DNA from: Cucumis sativus
Taxonomy: Eukaryota > Streptophyta > Magnoliopsida > Cucurbitales > Cucurbitaceae
Direction: 5' to 3'
Assembly: GCF_000004075.3 (NCBI RefSeq)
Contig: NC_026660.2
Location: 25,175,498-25,239,497 of the forward strand
DNA length: 64,000 bases
Shown: piece by piece, positions 25,991-38,813 of the stretch
How positions within the stretch are numbered: the first letter of the stretch is position 1
Layout: each line of letters starts with the position of its first letter
Notes under the pieces: model-generated
Told to the model about the DNA's origin: nothing
Databases searched by the model: none
Seen by the model: the letters and a program-made list of their open reading frames with translations, nothing else
Program-made: the position numbers and the translations under genes

Positions 25991-28954
25991 TTTTTGTTTT
26001 TTTTTTGTTTTTTTCTATAGTTTGTATGTTTTCTTTTTAACATCTTCTTAAATTAACCAGTGACTGAAAAAATATCTTTCTTTTATGGCCCATTGTTATT
26101 TAACTAATTTTAATCCAAGTTATTTCAAAAGTTTAAATTTGAGAATTTAGGACTACAAATTTTTAAAAATAAATTTAGGATTAGGTTAAATAAAATTAAG
26201 AATACACATTAAAATTAATGATAGTAACATTTTGGTTCTTGTGATCGGAAGAAAGCTAGACATTGATCTTCTATAATTTAGGATTAGAATTTAGTACTTA
26301 TAGTTTGATCTTCCTAAATTGATCGAATCATGAAGATTATTTTACGAGATTTTACCAAATGACTAAATTTGAACTTTGAAAATCATATTTACTTAATTAT
26401 GTTGTATTAGAGTCTTCCATGTTTTTCCCTTGTCTTTGCACGGTTTACCCTTCTAGTAATCTAGGTGGATAGACTTACCAAATGGTTGATTTTCACTGTT
26501 GTTTTTTTTAAGTGTTAATATTTTAAATTAGAGTTTTAGTTAGGATGGAGTAAGTTGATGGGGTAAAATAAAATAAAGGTGTATTTGTTTAATAAGAAAG
26601 TTTTGACCAATCATAAATTGTCACTTCTTTACTAAATTAACCATGAAAAATATATATAATATAATTTAGGTCCAATTGAAAAGTTGACATGTATTCCAAA
26701 CTAAAACTGAAGACATAAATTTGTCAATTCATCTACGTATTTTCAATATGACCGTTGAATTAAGTTAATTATTTTGATATAATTAAACATTATTTACTCT
26801 CGCTAAAGTTCAATTGAATGTAACTACAAAAATAAACGAATGCTAAATATGATTCAAGCCTATGGGTTTGGTCCATTTCTTAAGTCGACATATTGAAGCT
26901 CCTTTTCAAAACATCCTCAAATCAAGTGTCAAGCGTAGGATAATGTACTTTGCTTCTTCAAATCAAGCGTAAGATCATGTGTTATGTGTTTCACTTCCTT
27001 AAATCAAGCATAAACATTAAATTGAGAGAGATAATCAAATAATCAAATACTAGAAATCAAACAATATCACATCAAATAAACATAAATACAAATTTAACTT
27101 TGCGAACTAAATTTGTTCTCAAAAACGTTATTATTAGAGTAGTAAGATATTTATGAAAGACACGTAGAATATAAGATGTACGAATTCATACATGCAGTGC
27201 CAGAGTATGTAATGGATCACTTTTTTTGAATGGTTAGAATTTTGGTTGACCTCCCTCCCTCCATGCACGAAAATGTGTATGCAAAATACAAAATAAACAA
27301 ATAGGAAAAAGAGAAAGAAAAGAATCATAAGTTGAAAAAGGTAATCCAGCGGTCAAAGGTGAATGGTTTGAAAGTAGTAATGAATCTGAAAAGGCGTCGG
27401 CTTTGAAACCTTCTCTCGCTGCCTCCTCCTACTCCTCCCCATCACCAAAAACCTTCCACACTTTTCAACTTCAAAAACTTTACCATAATAAATATTCAAT
27501 TCATATCTATACATAATATTTTCATATCTTTTAAAACAAAATATATATTAATTTTTTGATTATATCATAATAGACCCTTATTAGTATATGTTGATAGTTT
27601 TTGAAATTTTAATATATTATAACCTATCTTGAGCAAGAGTAATGAGAGGACAAAGATGTCCTTTGGAAATTTGGAACATTCCAACTGAAATTCGTTGTAA
27701 ATAGAAAATTAAACGTATCAATAAAAAAATTTAATTCTTTTTCCAGTAGGCTCAACTTCTCCCTCGTCTTAGTCAATCACATATATTTTTTCTATGTTAA
27801 AATACTAGCTATTTTGGTTCAATTTTAATACAAATGTACTGGGTTTATAGAAAATTAACATCTGCATTTTTTATGGTTAATAATGTTGTAAGAGTTTGAA
27901 CATAGGCCTATTAAACCACTTGCTCTAGTATATTTTAAATTAGTAATTGCTTACAAAAATTGCTAATAGTTGACGATAAAACATTAAAATGATTACATAT
28001 ATTGTCTTGTAAAAATTTGTCCCTCTTTACATATTCAGAAATTTTGGTTAGAAACGATTAAGGTATTGATAGATTGAATTTCCAAGTGATGTGTGTTGAG
28101 TCATAAGCGTTGTGTAATGATAGGAATAGTTTTAATCTACGTAAGTTCATCCTATTAGAAGGAAATGCGAGCGAATCGTTGATACATTCGAGGTTTTGTG
28201 CGAGTGAGTTTGAAACTAAGATCAAGTTTAGTTATTCCTATAATATAACAGTTGCTATAAGTGATGCTTCGAAGTGGACTACTGTTGTTGAAAATGCATA
28301 ATAGGTTATTAGTTAACAACACCAAATGACATTAAATTCTAATGATTGTGATTGTTAGTTTGCAAGGCTCAAGTCAAAGGCCCTTTGTCGGCCATTTCTT
28401 TCGGAGGTCCGTGTTTTATATTTTTAAAATGTTAGATAAGCTTGTGAAGATCCATTATGTCATTTGTTTGGCTCCCATTCAATGATTCAGACGTTGAATA
28501 ACCACGGTAAAGTCATATTTGAATTGGTTTTGATTGTTAGGTATATGTTGACATCTAATTTTGACTTTCATAGTTTATTACTTAGCTCTGCTTCTAGGTT
28601 GTGTAATTGTATCTATCATTGATGCTATTGTACAATCTCAATATCATGTCAATTAAAACAACGTAATTTTGTTCATGTGTATATCAAAATTATATTAAAA
28701 TTCACTCGACACAAAATCATCCTCCATAATTCACCATTTTACCACCTTTAATGAGGGAGAAGACCATTTTGAAGTTACTATAACTATATTTGACTAATAG
28801 AATATATAAAACCACGACTAAAATTCATCAATTTCGTGGAACTCATTTTATTGGGAGCCCTACCACTCAACAATTTTCTTAACTCCTCAAACTAAACAAC
28901 TGAATTTACTGTTGAAAAGCCCTAATATTTAAGAAAAATACTTTTTACCATGTA

Positions 28955-29271
28955 AAGTTACGGGTTAGGGTTGGGTAATTAGGAGTTTTCACCCAAAAGA
29001 GGGTCCAGCTTTAGCAACTCCCGTGCAAATTAGTGCACACCCTCCGACCCAACGCGCGCAAATTGTTCGCACACATACAAAACTATCGCGTCTCTTGTTT
29101 CTCTCTCGAGCCGTTCACTCACCACATCGCACCTGCTGTTCATCTTTCTTCAGCTTTCCTTCAACGCTACTTGGCTCTTTCTTCACTTCCTCAAGTAATT
29201 GAATCCTACGGTGGCTGCCGTACTTAATCAGCATATCTGACTGGTGGCGGCACTAAGGTTTCTAAGTAACC
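28955..29271 (+). promoter_or_regulatory. Cyclin H promoter and leader
   Basis: A GGGTTAGGGTTGGG block near 28962 resembles a telo-box (AAACCCTA type) found near transcription starts of plant housekeeping genes. Downstream lies a C-rich leader leading to the start codon at 29272. The exact transcription start cannot be fixed. Confidence 0.4.
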
Positions 29272-32200
29272 ATGGCCGATTTCCAGACCTCGACTCAACG
29301 AGCCAAATGGATCTTGTCTCCTCAGGAGCTGGTACATTTCTCTTCCTTTTTTGTTTTATTTTGTTTTATCTCGTGGCGGTTTGGGAAAATAACTGCTCAT
29401 ACTAGATTCTCGTTGGTTTCTGATCAAAAGAACTTCCAGTAGTGTTAGAATACATTGTTTGAGAAATTGATTTTTCTTAATTTTCACGATATGTAGTTTC
29501 GTTGGAGAATCTTTATTTATTTAGTTTGCTTTATAAAGCAACTAGAGTTTCTTACTTCTATGGTACTCGTGCCATGTTTATAGCCTCATTTTTAATTGCT
29601 TTAGTTGGACGCGTTAGTTTTATTGTTATCTGTTCTATATGACTTAAGAAGTACGTAACAAAGTAGAAATGCAGAATGGAGAATTAATTTTAAATTTGGC
29701 GCAGCATGTGGTCTTCCAGATGGCAACTTTATTTGATAACTTAGCTGGATGATTGTTGGCTTTTGAGGAGTTTTTCTAGTTTTTAGGACTCGATGGGAGT
29801 TAATGGTGTGTCTAAACTGTCAATTTACTGTTAGATAGAAAGTAAGATCATTTCAATTCCTGTGTTGTACAGGGTGGCAGGTACAACGCTGCTAACCAGA
29901 GAGCAATTGAAGCTCTGGAGAAGGTATGAAATAGAATGACATGATACTCAACCAGTCTTATCTACTGTACTAGTTTTTTTTTCTTCATAAAAATCAGTTT
30001 TCCCATGCTTCTTTCTTCCCAGAACTTCAAATTACTAACGGCAGTTCCCTTCTTCAATTCATGTGTTTGTCCCGATAAAAGCATTTGGTGTCTGCTTTTA
30101 TAGCTATAATTTTACTCTCTATGTCAACTAAATCTCCTATTAGTGTAGTTTGGTGCAGCACTGATGGAAGTAGATGCTGACGGATCATTGTCATATCCAG
30201 ACCCCCAGATAAATTCGAAAGATCATGGTAACTGCTCTTCTGCCGCTCTTTTGCAAGAACTTAAAACTCTGAACTTTACTGTCAAATCTTTATGTCTAAA
30301 TACCAACTCTTGGTATGATAGTTCTTTTTAATGTCAGCTGACAAACATTCTCGCCCCAAATCGTTAAGTATTGAAGAAGAGCAGTTTATGCGAGTATTTT
30401 ATGAAAACAAACTTCAAGAAGTATGCAACAATTTTCATTTTCCTCATAAAATCCAGGTATTCAAACAAGATAAGCTGATTGTATGACCTGTATTTCTTTC
30501 CCATAAATCTTCCTTTGCATATTCAACATTGAAAATTTTGTTTGTATCGGTACTTCTTTGTATGTTTCCCTTATTTTTGTTGACTATTTGCAGGCAACAG
30601 CTCTAATATATTTTAAAAGATTCTACCTACAATGGTCTGTGATGCAACATAATCCAAAAAATGTGATGTAAGAGTTTAGATGTACATCTGGTCCATTGCT
30701 TGAATCTTCCCTTTATTTATCGTGTTACAATGATATTTGACTTTGCTGAAAATCATTGAGTGGAATGAATGTAGTTGAAATGCCTAGCATTAGATTTAGA
30801 TATATGTGTGTCAGTGTGTGTAGTAATAATAATAATAATGATAATACTTACCACTTTATTATGGAAAATTATTTTATATGACAAAACTTCTTAAAATATT
30901 TACAAATATAGTAAAATATCACCATCTATCTGTGATAGGCCACGATAGACCAAGATAGACTACTATGGTCAGTGCTGGTTCATCGTAGATAGACTGTGAT
31001 ACTTTGCTATTTTTGTAAATATTTTGATTCATTTTGTTATATTTGAAAATAATCCTTATATTATTGTTATTATTTTATTTTATTATTATTGTAATTTGTA
31101 TACTTCACTCAATTGGTGTAAATTCACTCCCTTCTTTTGTGATTAAGCTTACATCTCTCATTTCATAATAGGATAGCATTATGTTACGCAACACGACATC
31201 TTTTGCCCTTTTGTAATTTCGTATCATCATAAAATTATGACTCGTGTTTCTCATAAGAAAAAAAAAAAGACTGCCTTGTACTAGACAAATTGCTTAGACG
31301 TGGGATTTACATTTGATATTATACGTCATCTTAGGAAGTTTTGCTCCCTGCAACTTCTTTCCCTCTCATTATCACTTATTACTATCATACAAGTCATTGA
31401 GTAGTTTCTCGATGTAGCTAACTGTCTTCTACACAGGTTAACCTGCATTTATGCAGCTTGTAAGATAGAAGAAAATCATGTCTCGGCTGAGGAGCTTGGT
31501 AAGGGGATTTCACAGGATCATCAAATTATTCTCAATTACGAGATGATAGTTTATCAGGCATGGATGTGCCACATAACTTATTTTTATCTTCTTCACTTCA
31601 TTTATTTTTGCTTTGTTTTTTTCTCCCCTCTTCTCTTATTTCTGTCTCTGTTTTTCTAGAGTCTGGAATTTGACCTTATTGTTTATGCACCTTATCGGTC
31701 AGTTGAAGGATATGTAAATGATATTGAGGTAAACACAATCTTCTTTTTTTTTAAATATAGATTGTCTAAGCAATGCTTGAACAAGATACATCTATTGATT
31801 TTTTGGGCATTCTTTACCTTCTTATAAAGTTAGTTACTATTTTTTCTTCTCTTTCATTGATGTTGCGCTCAATGATAAATGGTGCATATTTTCAGGAACT
31901 CTTTAATGAGAATGCTGAAATGCTTCAAATGCTGAAGGTAATGGCCTCGTTTTCAATGCAATTGATATACTGTAGTATGGGTAATTCCAGTCTTCCAGTT
32001 GTTATATTAAACCTGTTTAATCAAAGAAATCAGTGCATGTGTTGACAAGAAATAAATGCATCAATCAGATAAATAAAACAAGAGGCAGCTAGGAGTCACC
32101 CCTGAAACGTTACGTAGTGAGTAAGCCCTTATGATAGCCTCACAACTCACAACTTTCTTGACTTCAAGTGTTGTAATATCTTCACATATTCTATGGGATT

Positions 32201-35200
32201 TTCAGAAGTATGTGTAGGAAAAAAATAGAGTGAGATGAGAAGTGACTTCTTTTAGAAAAATGTCACTCTTTTAATTTTAATAGGCAACATATTTTTTTAT
32301 AATCTTTATCTTTTTCTATATATGCGAGTTGTGCTCTTGTATGCTTATACACAGTTTTTTCTTTAGTTCTAGAAATAGTCAGATTTCATAAATAAATTTT
32401 TAAAAAATCAAGAAATGGTCATATATTTTTCATCTGTTTTTGTTTTTTCTTTCAGGTTTGTTTGATATTTTTTATTATTTATATAAGAGATTTTGAACAG
32501 AATTGTCTCATTGTAATTAATACTTCATATAAAAAATTGACTTTCTGTTGATTTTATTTGTGGCTTCCACAGGTAACAGCATCATTGGAGGTTGATAAAA
32601 TTATGTTAACAGATGCCCCACTTCTCTTCCCTCCTGGGCAGGTGCTTATTTTCTATTATACTTCCAGTACTAAGTCTTCTACTGTAGGACTTGAAGCTTT
32701 CAACATTGATTCTTTAAATGGCCTAGTGTTATTAGTGAGTTCAGGATTCAGCTTAATTTTTTTAATTACCTTAGGCCAATCATTTCTTCATTTCAATGCG
32801 TGGCTAGATGGTGTTCTGTTTCGTACTTCAATAAAGAAGCTCAGTTTTTATAGGTGACATGTCTAGATCATATGGATATTCAGAAGTTGCAAAACTAATC
32901 TATGACTTTGTGACTTTATCTGACAACCACATCAATCTATCCGTTCAAGTATGTGAGTTTGTATTTTAAGTAGTCAATCAAGTAGGAGATTCCATGGAGA
33001 GGAAGAGGAATGGCCCCTGGGTTATGCATAGATAACTTGATGACGAACATGGTATAGTAACAGGTAGAAATTTGAGGGGGGGGGTCTCTTAACGCGATCT
33101 TTCAGGCAGGTGGAATTGTGTTAGAGTTGTCTCCTTTCATTCCTCTTTAGGTTCTTATTCAGTAATTATATTTTATAAATTGTTAACTTTATAACATACT
33201 ATTTAATTAGTCTTATTGATCACATGCAGTTAGCATTGGCTGCATTGCGCAGATCAAATGAAGTTCATGGAGTCATTGACTTTAATAGGTGAGAATTTTA
33301 CTTGTCTACTTTCGTTGTGTTATTTAAAAATTCCATGTGACAGTTTACAATGGTGGATTGATTCTTTAATCCTCTTAGAGAGTTCTTTAGATTTGAAATT
33401 CTGTTGAAGTCCGTGTATTCAGTGGATAGTCTTTTTAGGCCTATAATACCCTTTCGTTTATTTAGTGGACAATTATTTTGTAATCCTTCTTCGGCGTGTT
33501 AACATTTAACAAATTTGGGCCTCTTATAGGTTTAACTCCTTTGTCTTGGTTCAAATGTACATCTCTTTAGTTCTTTTAATCTCTCATGTCTTTCAATCAA
33601 TTGGAGAAGTCTCTTGTAACTCGGATGGCTTGGGGTTTTTCCGTTCTTTTGTAAATTTCATACATCAAACATGCGGTCAAGTAATTAGGCTTGTTTGGCA
33701 TTTCTTCACGGACCAAATGGCTGTAGTAGAGGATTATTGTAAGTATGGACTTTGTCCTTTTTAATAGAGTACTGGTATAGTAGGTTGAAGGGTTCTAGCA
33801 AAAACCTCTACTTCATTATTGTTTTGGGCTTTCTCCATTGTTCTGTCAGTTAGATGTTCTATTGGGGATGACTCGAGTGCCTAACTGCCTGTGGGAGTAT
33901 TCTTAGACGGGAGAAAGAGCCCTTTGTGCTTTGTTTCCACATCATCTTTATCATGTGTACGATAAGAGGAAGCCTTTGTTTCCACATCATCTTTCAGTAG
34001 CCTTTGTTTCGCCCTCCTTGGACAATTCTTCCTCTCTTTCTCTGAATTTTTGCTGCGCCCCCATTGAGCAAGAGGCAGTTGTAGCTGTCAGTCTCCTTTT
34101 ATTATTTTTGACCTGGTGACTTGTCATGAGCGAAGCAAAGGGATTCTAGGCGTTGAGATCTTAAGTCTTTTAAAGGTTGCTCTTGGAGTTATTTTTTATT
34201 ATCCTTTTGACTCCTCCCCTAAGGAGCCTTTGTGTTCACTCTTTGGAATAACATTCCTGAGAAATTGAATTTCTTTGCTTGACAAGTTTTGCATGAGAAA
34301 GCTTTTTAGATAAGAAGTTTTGCATGGAAAGGTGAACGCTATGGATCGTTCCCAAATAACATTTTTTTTCTAAAATTATTTGTAGCCATAAAGGTGTGTT
34401 CTTTGCAGGAAGTAGGAGGGGAACCTGGCCATCTTTTAATGGAAGTGCTCTTTTGTTTGCCCCTTTTGGAGTCAGTTTTTCAAAACTTTCTGGGTTGTTA
34501 TGGCTTGTAACATACGGTGTATTCTTGTGGAAGTTTTTCTAAATCTTCATTTTTACGATAAAGGAAGAGTTTTGCGGTAGAATTGTTTCTTTGCCATTTG
34601 GGGGCATTTTGCTCGAAAGGAATAGTAGGATCTCTTGAGGGGTGAAGGATCGGTGAGGTGCTTTGGATACTGTTCGATTTAACTCGTCTTTGTGGGCGTT
34701 CTATAATTGAATTTTTTGTAATTATAACTTGGCATCATTCTTTTTTATTGGATTCCTTCTTATGATAAGCTTTTGGGTGTCTCTCTCTTATTGTTTGTCC
34801 TATACATTCTTTCATTTCTCTACGCAGAAGGTCAGTTTCTTAAAAGGAAAAACTATGCTTCTTGCTAGAATGCTGATTGTGTGTAATTATTTATTAAATA
34901 ACTCTAGAAAAATAAACTCTTCGGCCTTTTATTTTGGAGAATGGCAACATTCTGTTGTTTTCATTCCGTCTGTGCAATGAATCACTTATTCTTCTCAGTT
35001 TATATGCAGCTACCTCGATAGTATCCTCTCTCGCCAGAATTCCACACATACAATTTCTGAGCTCTACGAGGGTATTAATGCAATTGAATCGTTGGTATGA
35101 AATTGCCTTTTCTTTTAACTGGTCAAATAAGCAGTCTAAAATTTAGTCTGTAGTAGGAATAGGAAGGCAGAAATTTAGCTTATTAGCTCTTATATATCAG

Positions 35201-35525
35201 TACCTCATACGAACCTGTGGTTTTTGGTTAAATTTCTAATGTGCTATTGTATTGTATACTTTTTTAACAGGTTAATCGGTATGCTTTCCCTTCAGAAAAG
35301 GATTTGAAGCACATCAACCGAAAATTAAAATCATGCTGGGGACTGGGCTCCAATGACGAGTATTTTATACAATCTTGTGATACCTTAAACTCTTTAAATT
35401 TTGTCTCCCAGCAACTAATTACAAATTCCATCCAAACGTGCAGGAGTAAGAAAAGGGAGAAGAAATCAAAGCACAAATCAAAGAGAAGTTCGAATGAAAT
35501 GCAAAACAGGCCTCTGCAGAATTAG
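29272..35525 (+). CDS. CYCH1-1: Cyclin H (CDK-activating kinase / TFIIH subunit)
   Basis: Cyclin H partners D-type CDKs in the CDK-activating kinase, which also belongs to TFIIH, acting in the nucleus in cell cycle and RNA polymerase II phosphorylation. Thirteen exons join in frame to 332 residues: 29272-29331, 29873-29923, 30149-30227, 30338-30456, 30594-30667, 31437-31557, 31660-31728, 31896-31937, 32573-32641, 33230-33288, 35010-35094, 35271-35359 and 35444-35525. The N-terminus [14 protein letters not shown], the cyclin box (about 60-160, with [20 protein letters not shown] and [18 protein letters not shown]), [14 protein letters not shown]-like region, and lysine-rich end [16 protein letters not shown] match plant CYCH;1 as I remember it (about 336 residues). 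Intron 6 is GC-AG; the last intron is 84 bases and stop-free; intron 10 holds a LINE remnant. Confidence 0.93.
30859..31055. repeat. MITE-like element in cyclin H intron 5
   Basis: The ends form an imperfect inverted repeat: GGAAAATTATTTTATATGAC at the left, and ATTTGAAAATAATCC at the right whose complement reads GGATTATTTTCAAAT. Inside are CTATCTGTGATAGG and ATCGTAGATAGAC pairs and ATTTACAAATATAG mirrored by CTATTTTTGTAAATAT. No coding capacity. Related copies lie near 25820 and 52500. Confidence 0.55.
33900..34795 (+). mobile_element. LINE (L1-type) 3' remnant inside cyclin H intron 10
   Basis: Three-frame reading shows pieces typical of the C-terminal end of plant L1-type LINEs: [17 protein letters not shown] near 34050, an [13 protein letters not shown] segment near 34255-34300, which fits the WRIKIPKKVKFFAWQVLHGR block of the reverse-transcriptase zinc-binding region, then [14 protein letters not shown] and LPFGG-like words near 34520-34610, and an FNSSLWA...CNYNLASFF end near 34675-34740. 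The frame is lost several times by shifts and stops, so it is dead. It lies in the sense direction and accounts for much of the 1.7 kb intron. Confidence 0.65.
35360..35443 (+). other. Stop-free 84-base last intron of cyclin H
   Basis: Splicing GACGA|GTATTT to GTGCAG|GAGTAAG gives NDE-SKKREK, which fits known cyclin H proteins. The intron is exactly 28 codons long and has no stop in the reading frame, so a transcript that keeps it still makes a full-length protein with 28 added residues before the basic tail. Confidence 0.7.
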
Positions 35526-38500
35526 CTGTATGTCTGTCTTCCACCCATTACATTTTTCTAGGCTTTTACTGGTTTTCAATGGTGAGAATACTGATATGAT
35601 AATAGCATTCCGGTTCTATGTTAACTGTTGTGTTTAAAGTATCGTATTATTTTAGAGAAATAGAAAACACAGTTAATAACCATTTGAATGAAAAAGGATA
35701 GTGGTAACAAAAGTTTTACAAATTATCATTATTTTCTTTGAATGGGAACAATTGTTACTACTTATCTATCTCTTTTAAGATAATGCTTTCCTTCGCCCTG
35801 AACTATCTTGTAAAAACACATTCTACGTACATTCTTCCCTAAACCCTTAGATTCAACTTAAACAATTACCTCCTTCCCTCATACCATCTCGTACTTTCCT
35901 TGAGATTTTTTTGTTTGAAAGAATACAAAGGCCTAGAAAGAAAGACATACAAAAGAAGAGTTGACAACACAAAGACGCAAACTAAAAAGACAGCCTCCAA
36001 TCAAGTAAAATAAGACTTAACATGTGTGTGTTCTAAATAGGTTTAGCAAATCATTTTGTTTCGGTTTCTATGCTACAGCATGTTTACATATTTAGATCCT
36101 GGGTATAAAAGTAGTAACATTTCTGCTAATAATTAGTCCGCTGGATGGTAGCATTTGTCATCACTCTTAGGCACCCCTTTGCTTCTGCTTAGTCGCTGAC
36201 AGTAATTTCTTTCATTCAGGAGGCTCAGCCCCTTGGCTTTGGGCAATGAGTTTGGTATATGAAACCAACATCCTTGAGCCGCGTTCAACATGAAAATATG
36301 GAAAAGGAAAACATCATATCAAAGCACAGATTAAAAATTTGCCCCCTCTTTGATACTCACTCTCTGATTTTATTCTTTTCTTGAGTCAGCTATATTTCTT
36401 GGTCAGTAGTGACCAAGAAAATTCTGCCATGTAATGATAACACTGCGACAATTTTGAATTCCAGACTTATTCTGTCCTAGATTTTATTTCACATTTTCTT
36501 CTGTCAATGAAAGAGCTTTTTCACATCTCCTTTCCTTTGGAATGCGGGAGGAAATTTCATCTTCCTAATTTTATTTTATTTTTTTGTGGGGAGGGGTGGA
36601 ATTGCTTTCTCCATTGAATATATCTTACCATAAAGAAAGAATAATGAGAAACAAACAACTTCAATACAACGAATTTTCCTGAGATATATTTTTTTCTTTT
36701 GTAGAATGACTGCTCTTTGTACTTCGTTGTCAAAATTCTTAAAAGCAGTTTTTTCTTGTATGATTTGTGATGACTATTGGATTCTAATGAGACCGCAACT
36801 GAGTATATTGCAATGTACTGGTACTTGGTTAAGACCCAATAAATTTAGTGATTCCTTTGTCATTCAATTTGGGAAAAATACTTTAAGCCCTCTCATTTTG
36901 ACTGAGGTGACTGAGAAATGCAAAACGAATGTTTTTGAATTATAGATGAACTTAGTTCTCGAAATGGCAGCAAAGGCTCGGTTATGTGAAATTCTGGAGT
37001 TGGGAATTTGGTTATGTTTTGGCACCCAGTTTGCTTATCTCAAGGTATAAGTTTGTGACTCACCATGCAAATTCATGCTTATAAAATTCATTTTATATTA
37101 TGTATGCTTTTTGTAAACCATAAACTTAAAAACTAAACTAGTTACACCAACTCAGGTTTTCCAGAAATTTAACGAATTTTACAGAAATTTAAACATCAAC
37201 AGAGAAAGAAAAAAAAATACTTTTCAATTTCGCAACATGATTTAATTATAAAAAGAGTTACTAAGAACCTAACAAACTCAATTATTAACCAAGAGAAAAC
37301 AAAATTCATATTATTAAATATTTAAGCTCTTTGATTTTTATAAGGCAAAATGTTAAAGCAATTTTATGAATGAATAGAACAGGGAAAATACAATTATCAG
37401 GCAAACAAAGATGAGATTTGTTTCCAATAAGAAAAAAAGATTTAACGGCCCATTTTTATGATAATAGAATTTAGAAGATGGTGTCCATCATTGATAAACA
37501 AAGTCCATTTTGTCATAATATATAGTAGTTGTAAGTTAAAAAAAGTAAAGTAATAGAACAAATGGTTGGTAGAGTGTGGAGATCCGAGAAAGTAAGATGC
37601 AAAGAAACGTAATTTTGATAAGAAATAATGAGAGAGATAAAGATAGAAAATCCAAAAAATGGAATAATGTATGAAGAGAAAAGGCCAAAAACAAAAACCA
37701 TGAAAGTGAAAGTGAAAGAGAAGAAAGAAATGTCAGTGAGGCACCGAATACACACAGAAGAATACAGACCCAACACCAACACCAACATCAAAATTCTTTT
37801 ACTTTGTCTTTGGACTCTTTTTTTTATCTTTGCATTCTGTGAAAGCGACATTTGATTGGTTGGTTTAGACAATCCTTTTTTTTTTTTCTCTCTTATTATT
37901 TTTTTCGGGTTCTCCACATAAACCCAAAAACCAAAAGGTCATATACATTCCATAATTCTTAAACCCCATTGAGTTTTCCTCATAACTATGTCTCCGCTTC
38001 AGTTTCTCTCCCTTTTACTTATTATGGTCAAGTAGTGACCATTCAGCACAATAACAGTTTTCCCACCAACCACAAAAAAAAAATAATGAAAAAAATCATT
38101 ATTCTCTTAACCCTAAAATTATGGATTTCTACCCACAACTGATTAGTATTTAGAGTACATAATTCCAAACTTGAACATAGTTTTAGAATAAACTAGTTAC
38201 ACTATCTTACTATCCAACTAACTAATAACATTAACACAGTATCTATTTTTAGAGGGACCTAAAGCCCCATTAAAACTACACTACATCCATATGCGTTATA
38301 AGTATCTCGATAAACGTGTAAAATAATGAAAGAAAAAAATATGAAGTATATAAATAAATGCGTTTATTATCTAAATTGAAATATCTAATACCATCCAATG
38401 AAATGAATTATCTAAATTTAAGATTAAATCACAAAGTTAAAACGAATCAACCACTCAGTTATTATGATCAATAATATGTTTAGATGTATGTAATGATGGG

Positions 38501-38545
38501 AAAATGAAAGGGAGGGGGGGCTTAGTTAATGGATGCATAAGTAAA

Positions 38546-38574
38546 TAGAGAGAGAGAGTGTGTGTGTGTGTGTG
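38546..38574. repeat. AG and TG microsatellites, adjacent
   Basis: A run of AG units passes straight into a run of TG units. Confidence 0.85.
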
Positions 38575-38697
38575 GTAGAGAGGGGATTGTGTGTACGGAG
38601 GAGGGAATCTGATGCGGCCGAAATCAGAGGGGAAACACCCAATTATTGCTCCCCACGCTGCCCGACATTACATGATTCTGTCTCCCCCCCTTTTCTT

Positions 38698-38698
38698 C

Positions 38699-38730
<32 letters not shown>

Positions 38731-38765
38731 TTCTTCTTCTTCCTCTTATTATTATTATTATTATT
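38698..38765. repeat. Compound microsatellite TTTC-TTC-TTA
   Basis: About eight TTTC units, then about five TTC units, then about six TTA units follow one another within 70 bases. Likely highly variable. Confidence 0.92.
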
Positions 38766-38805
38766 TTGTGTAATTAAATAAAACTATCTTATTGTTGGAT
38801 TGGAT

Positions 38806-38813
38806 CACGTGGC
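38806..38813. promoter_or_regulatory. G-box / ABRE-like motif
   Basis: CACGTGGC is the core bound by plant bZIP and bHLH factors. It stands about 2.9 kb upstream of the Dof start and might equally be chance. No gene starts nearby. Confidence 0.25.

Larger units (their letters stand above)
23511..29271. other. Long AT-rich spacer before cyclin H
   Basis: No gene recognised. It holds a GT microsatellite (25265-25285), a 31-base tandem duplication (25362-25424), a copy of the CTATCA/GATAG palindromic repeat (about 25820-25990), T-rich runs, and from about 28900 the promoter and leader of cyclin H. A block near 28080-28500 is less AT-rich and has a 63-codon frame without recognisable likeness; it may be a decayed coding fragment. 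Confidence 0.5.

Noticed and set aside
31773-32045. 90-codon frame within cyclin H
   Set aside because: It runs through intron 7, exon 8 and intron 8; only the [14 protein letters not shown] part is coding.
32558-32857. 99-codon frame within cyclin H
   Set aside because: It is exon 9 plus read-through into intron 9.
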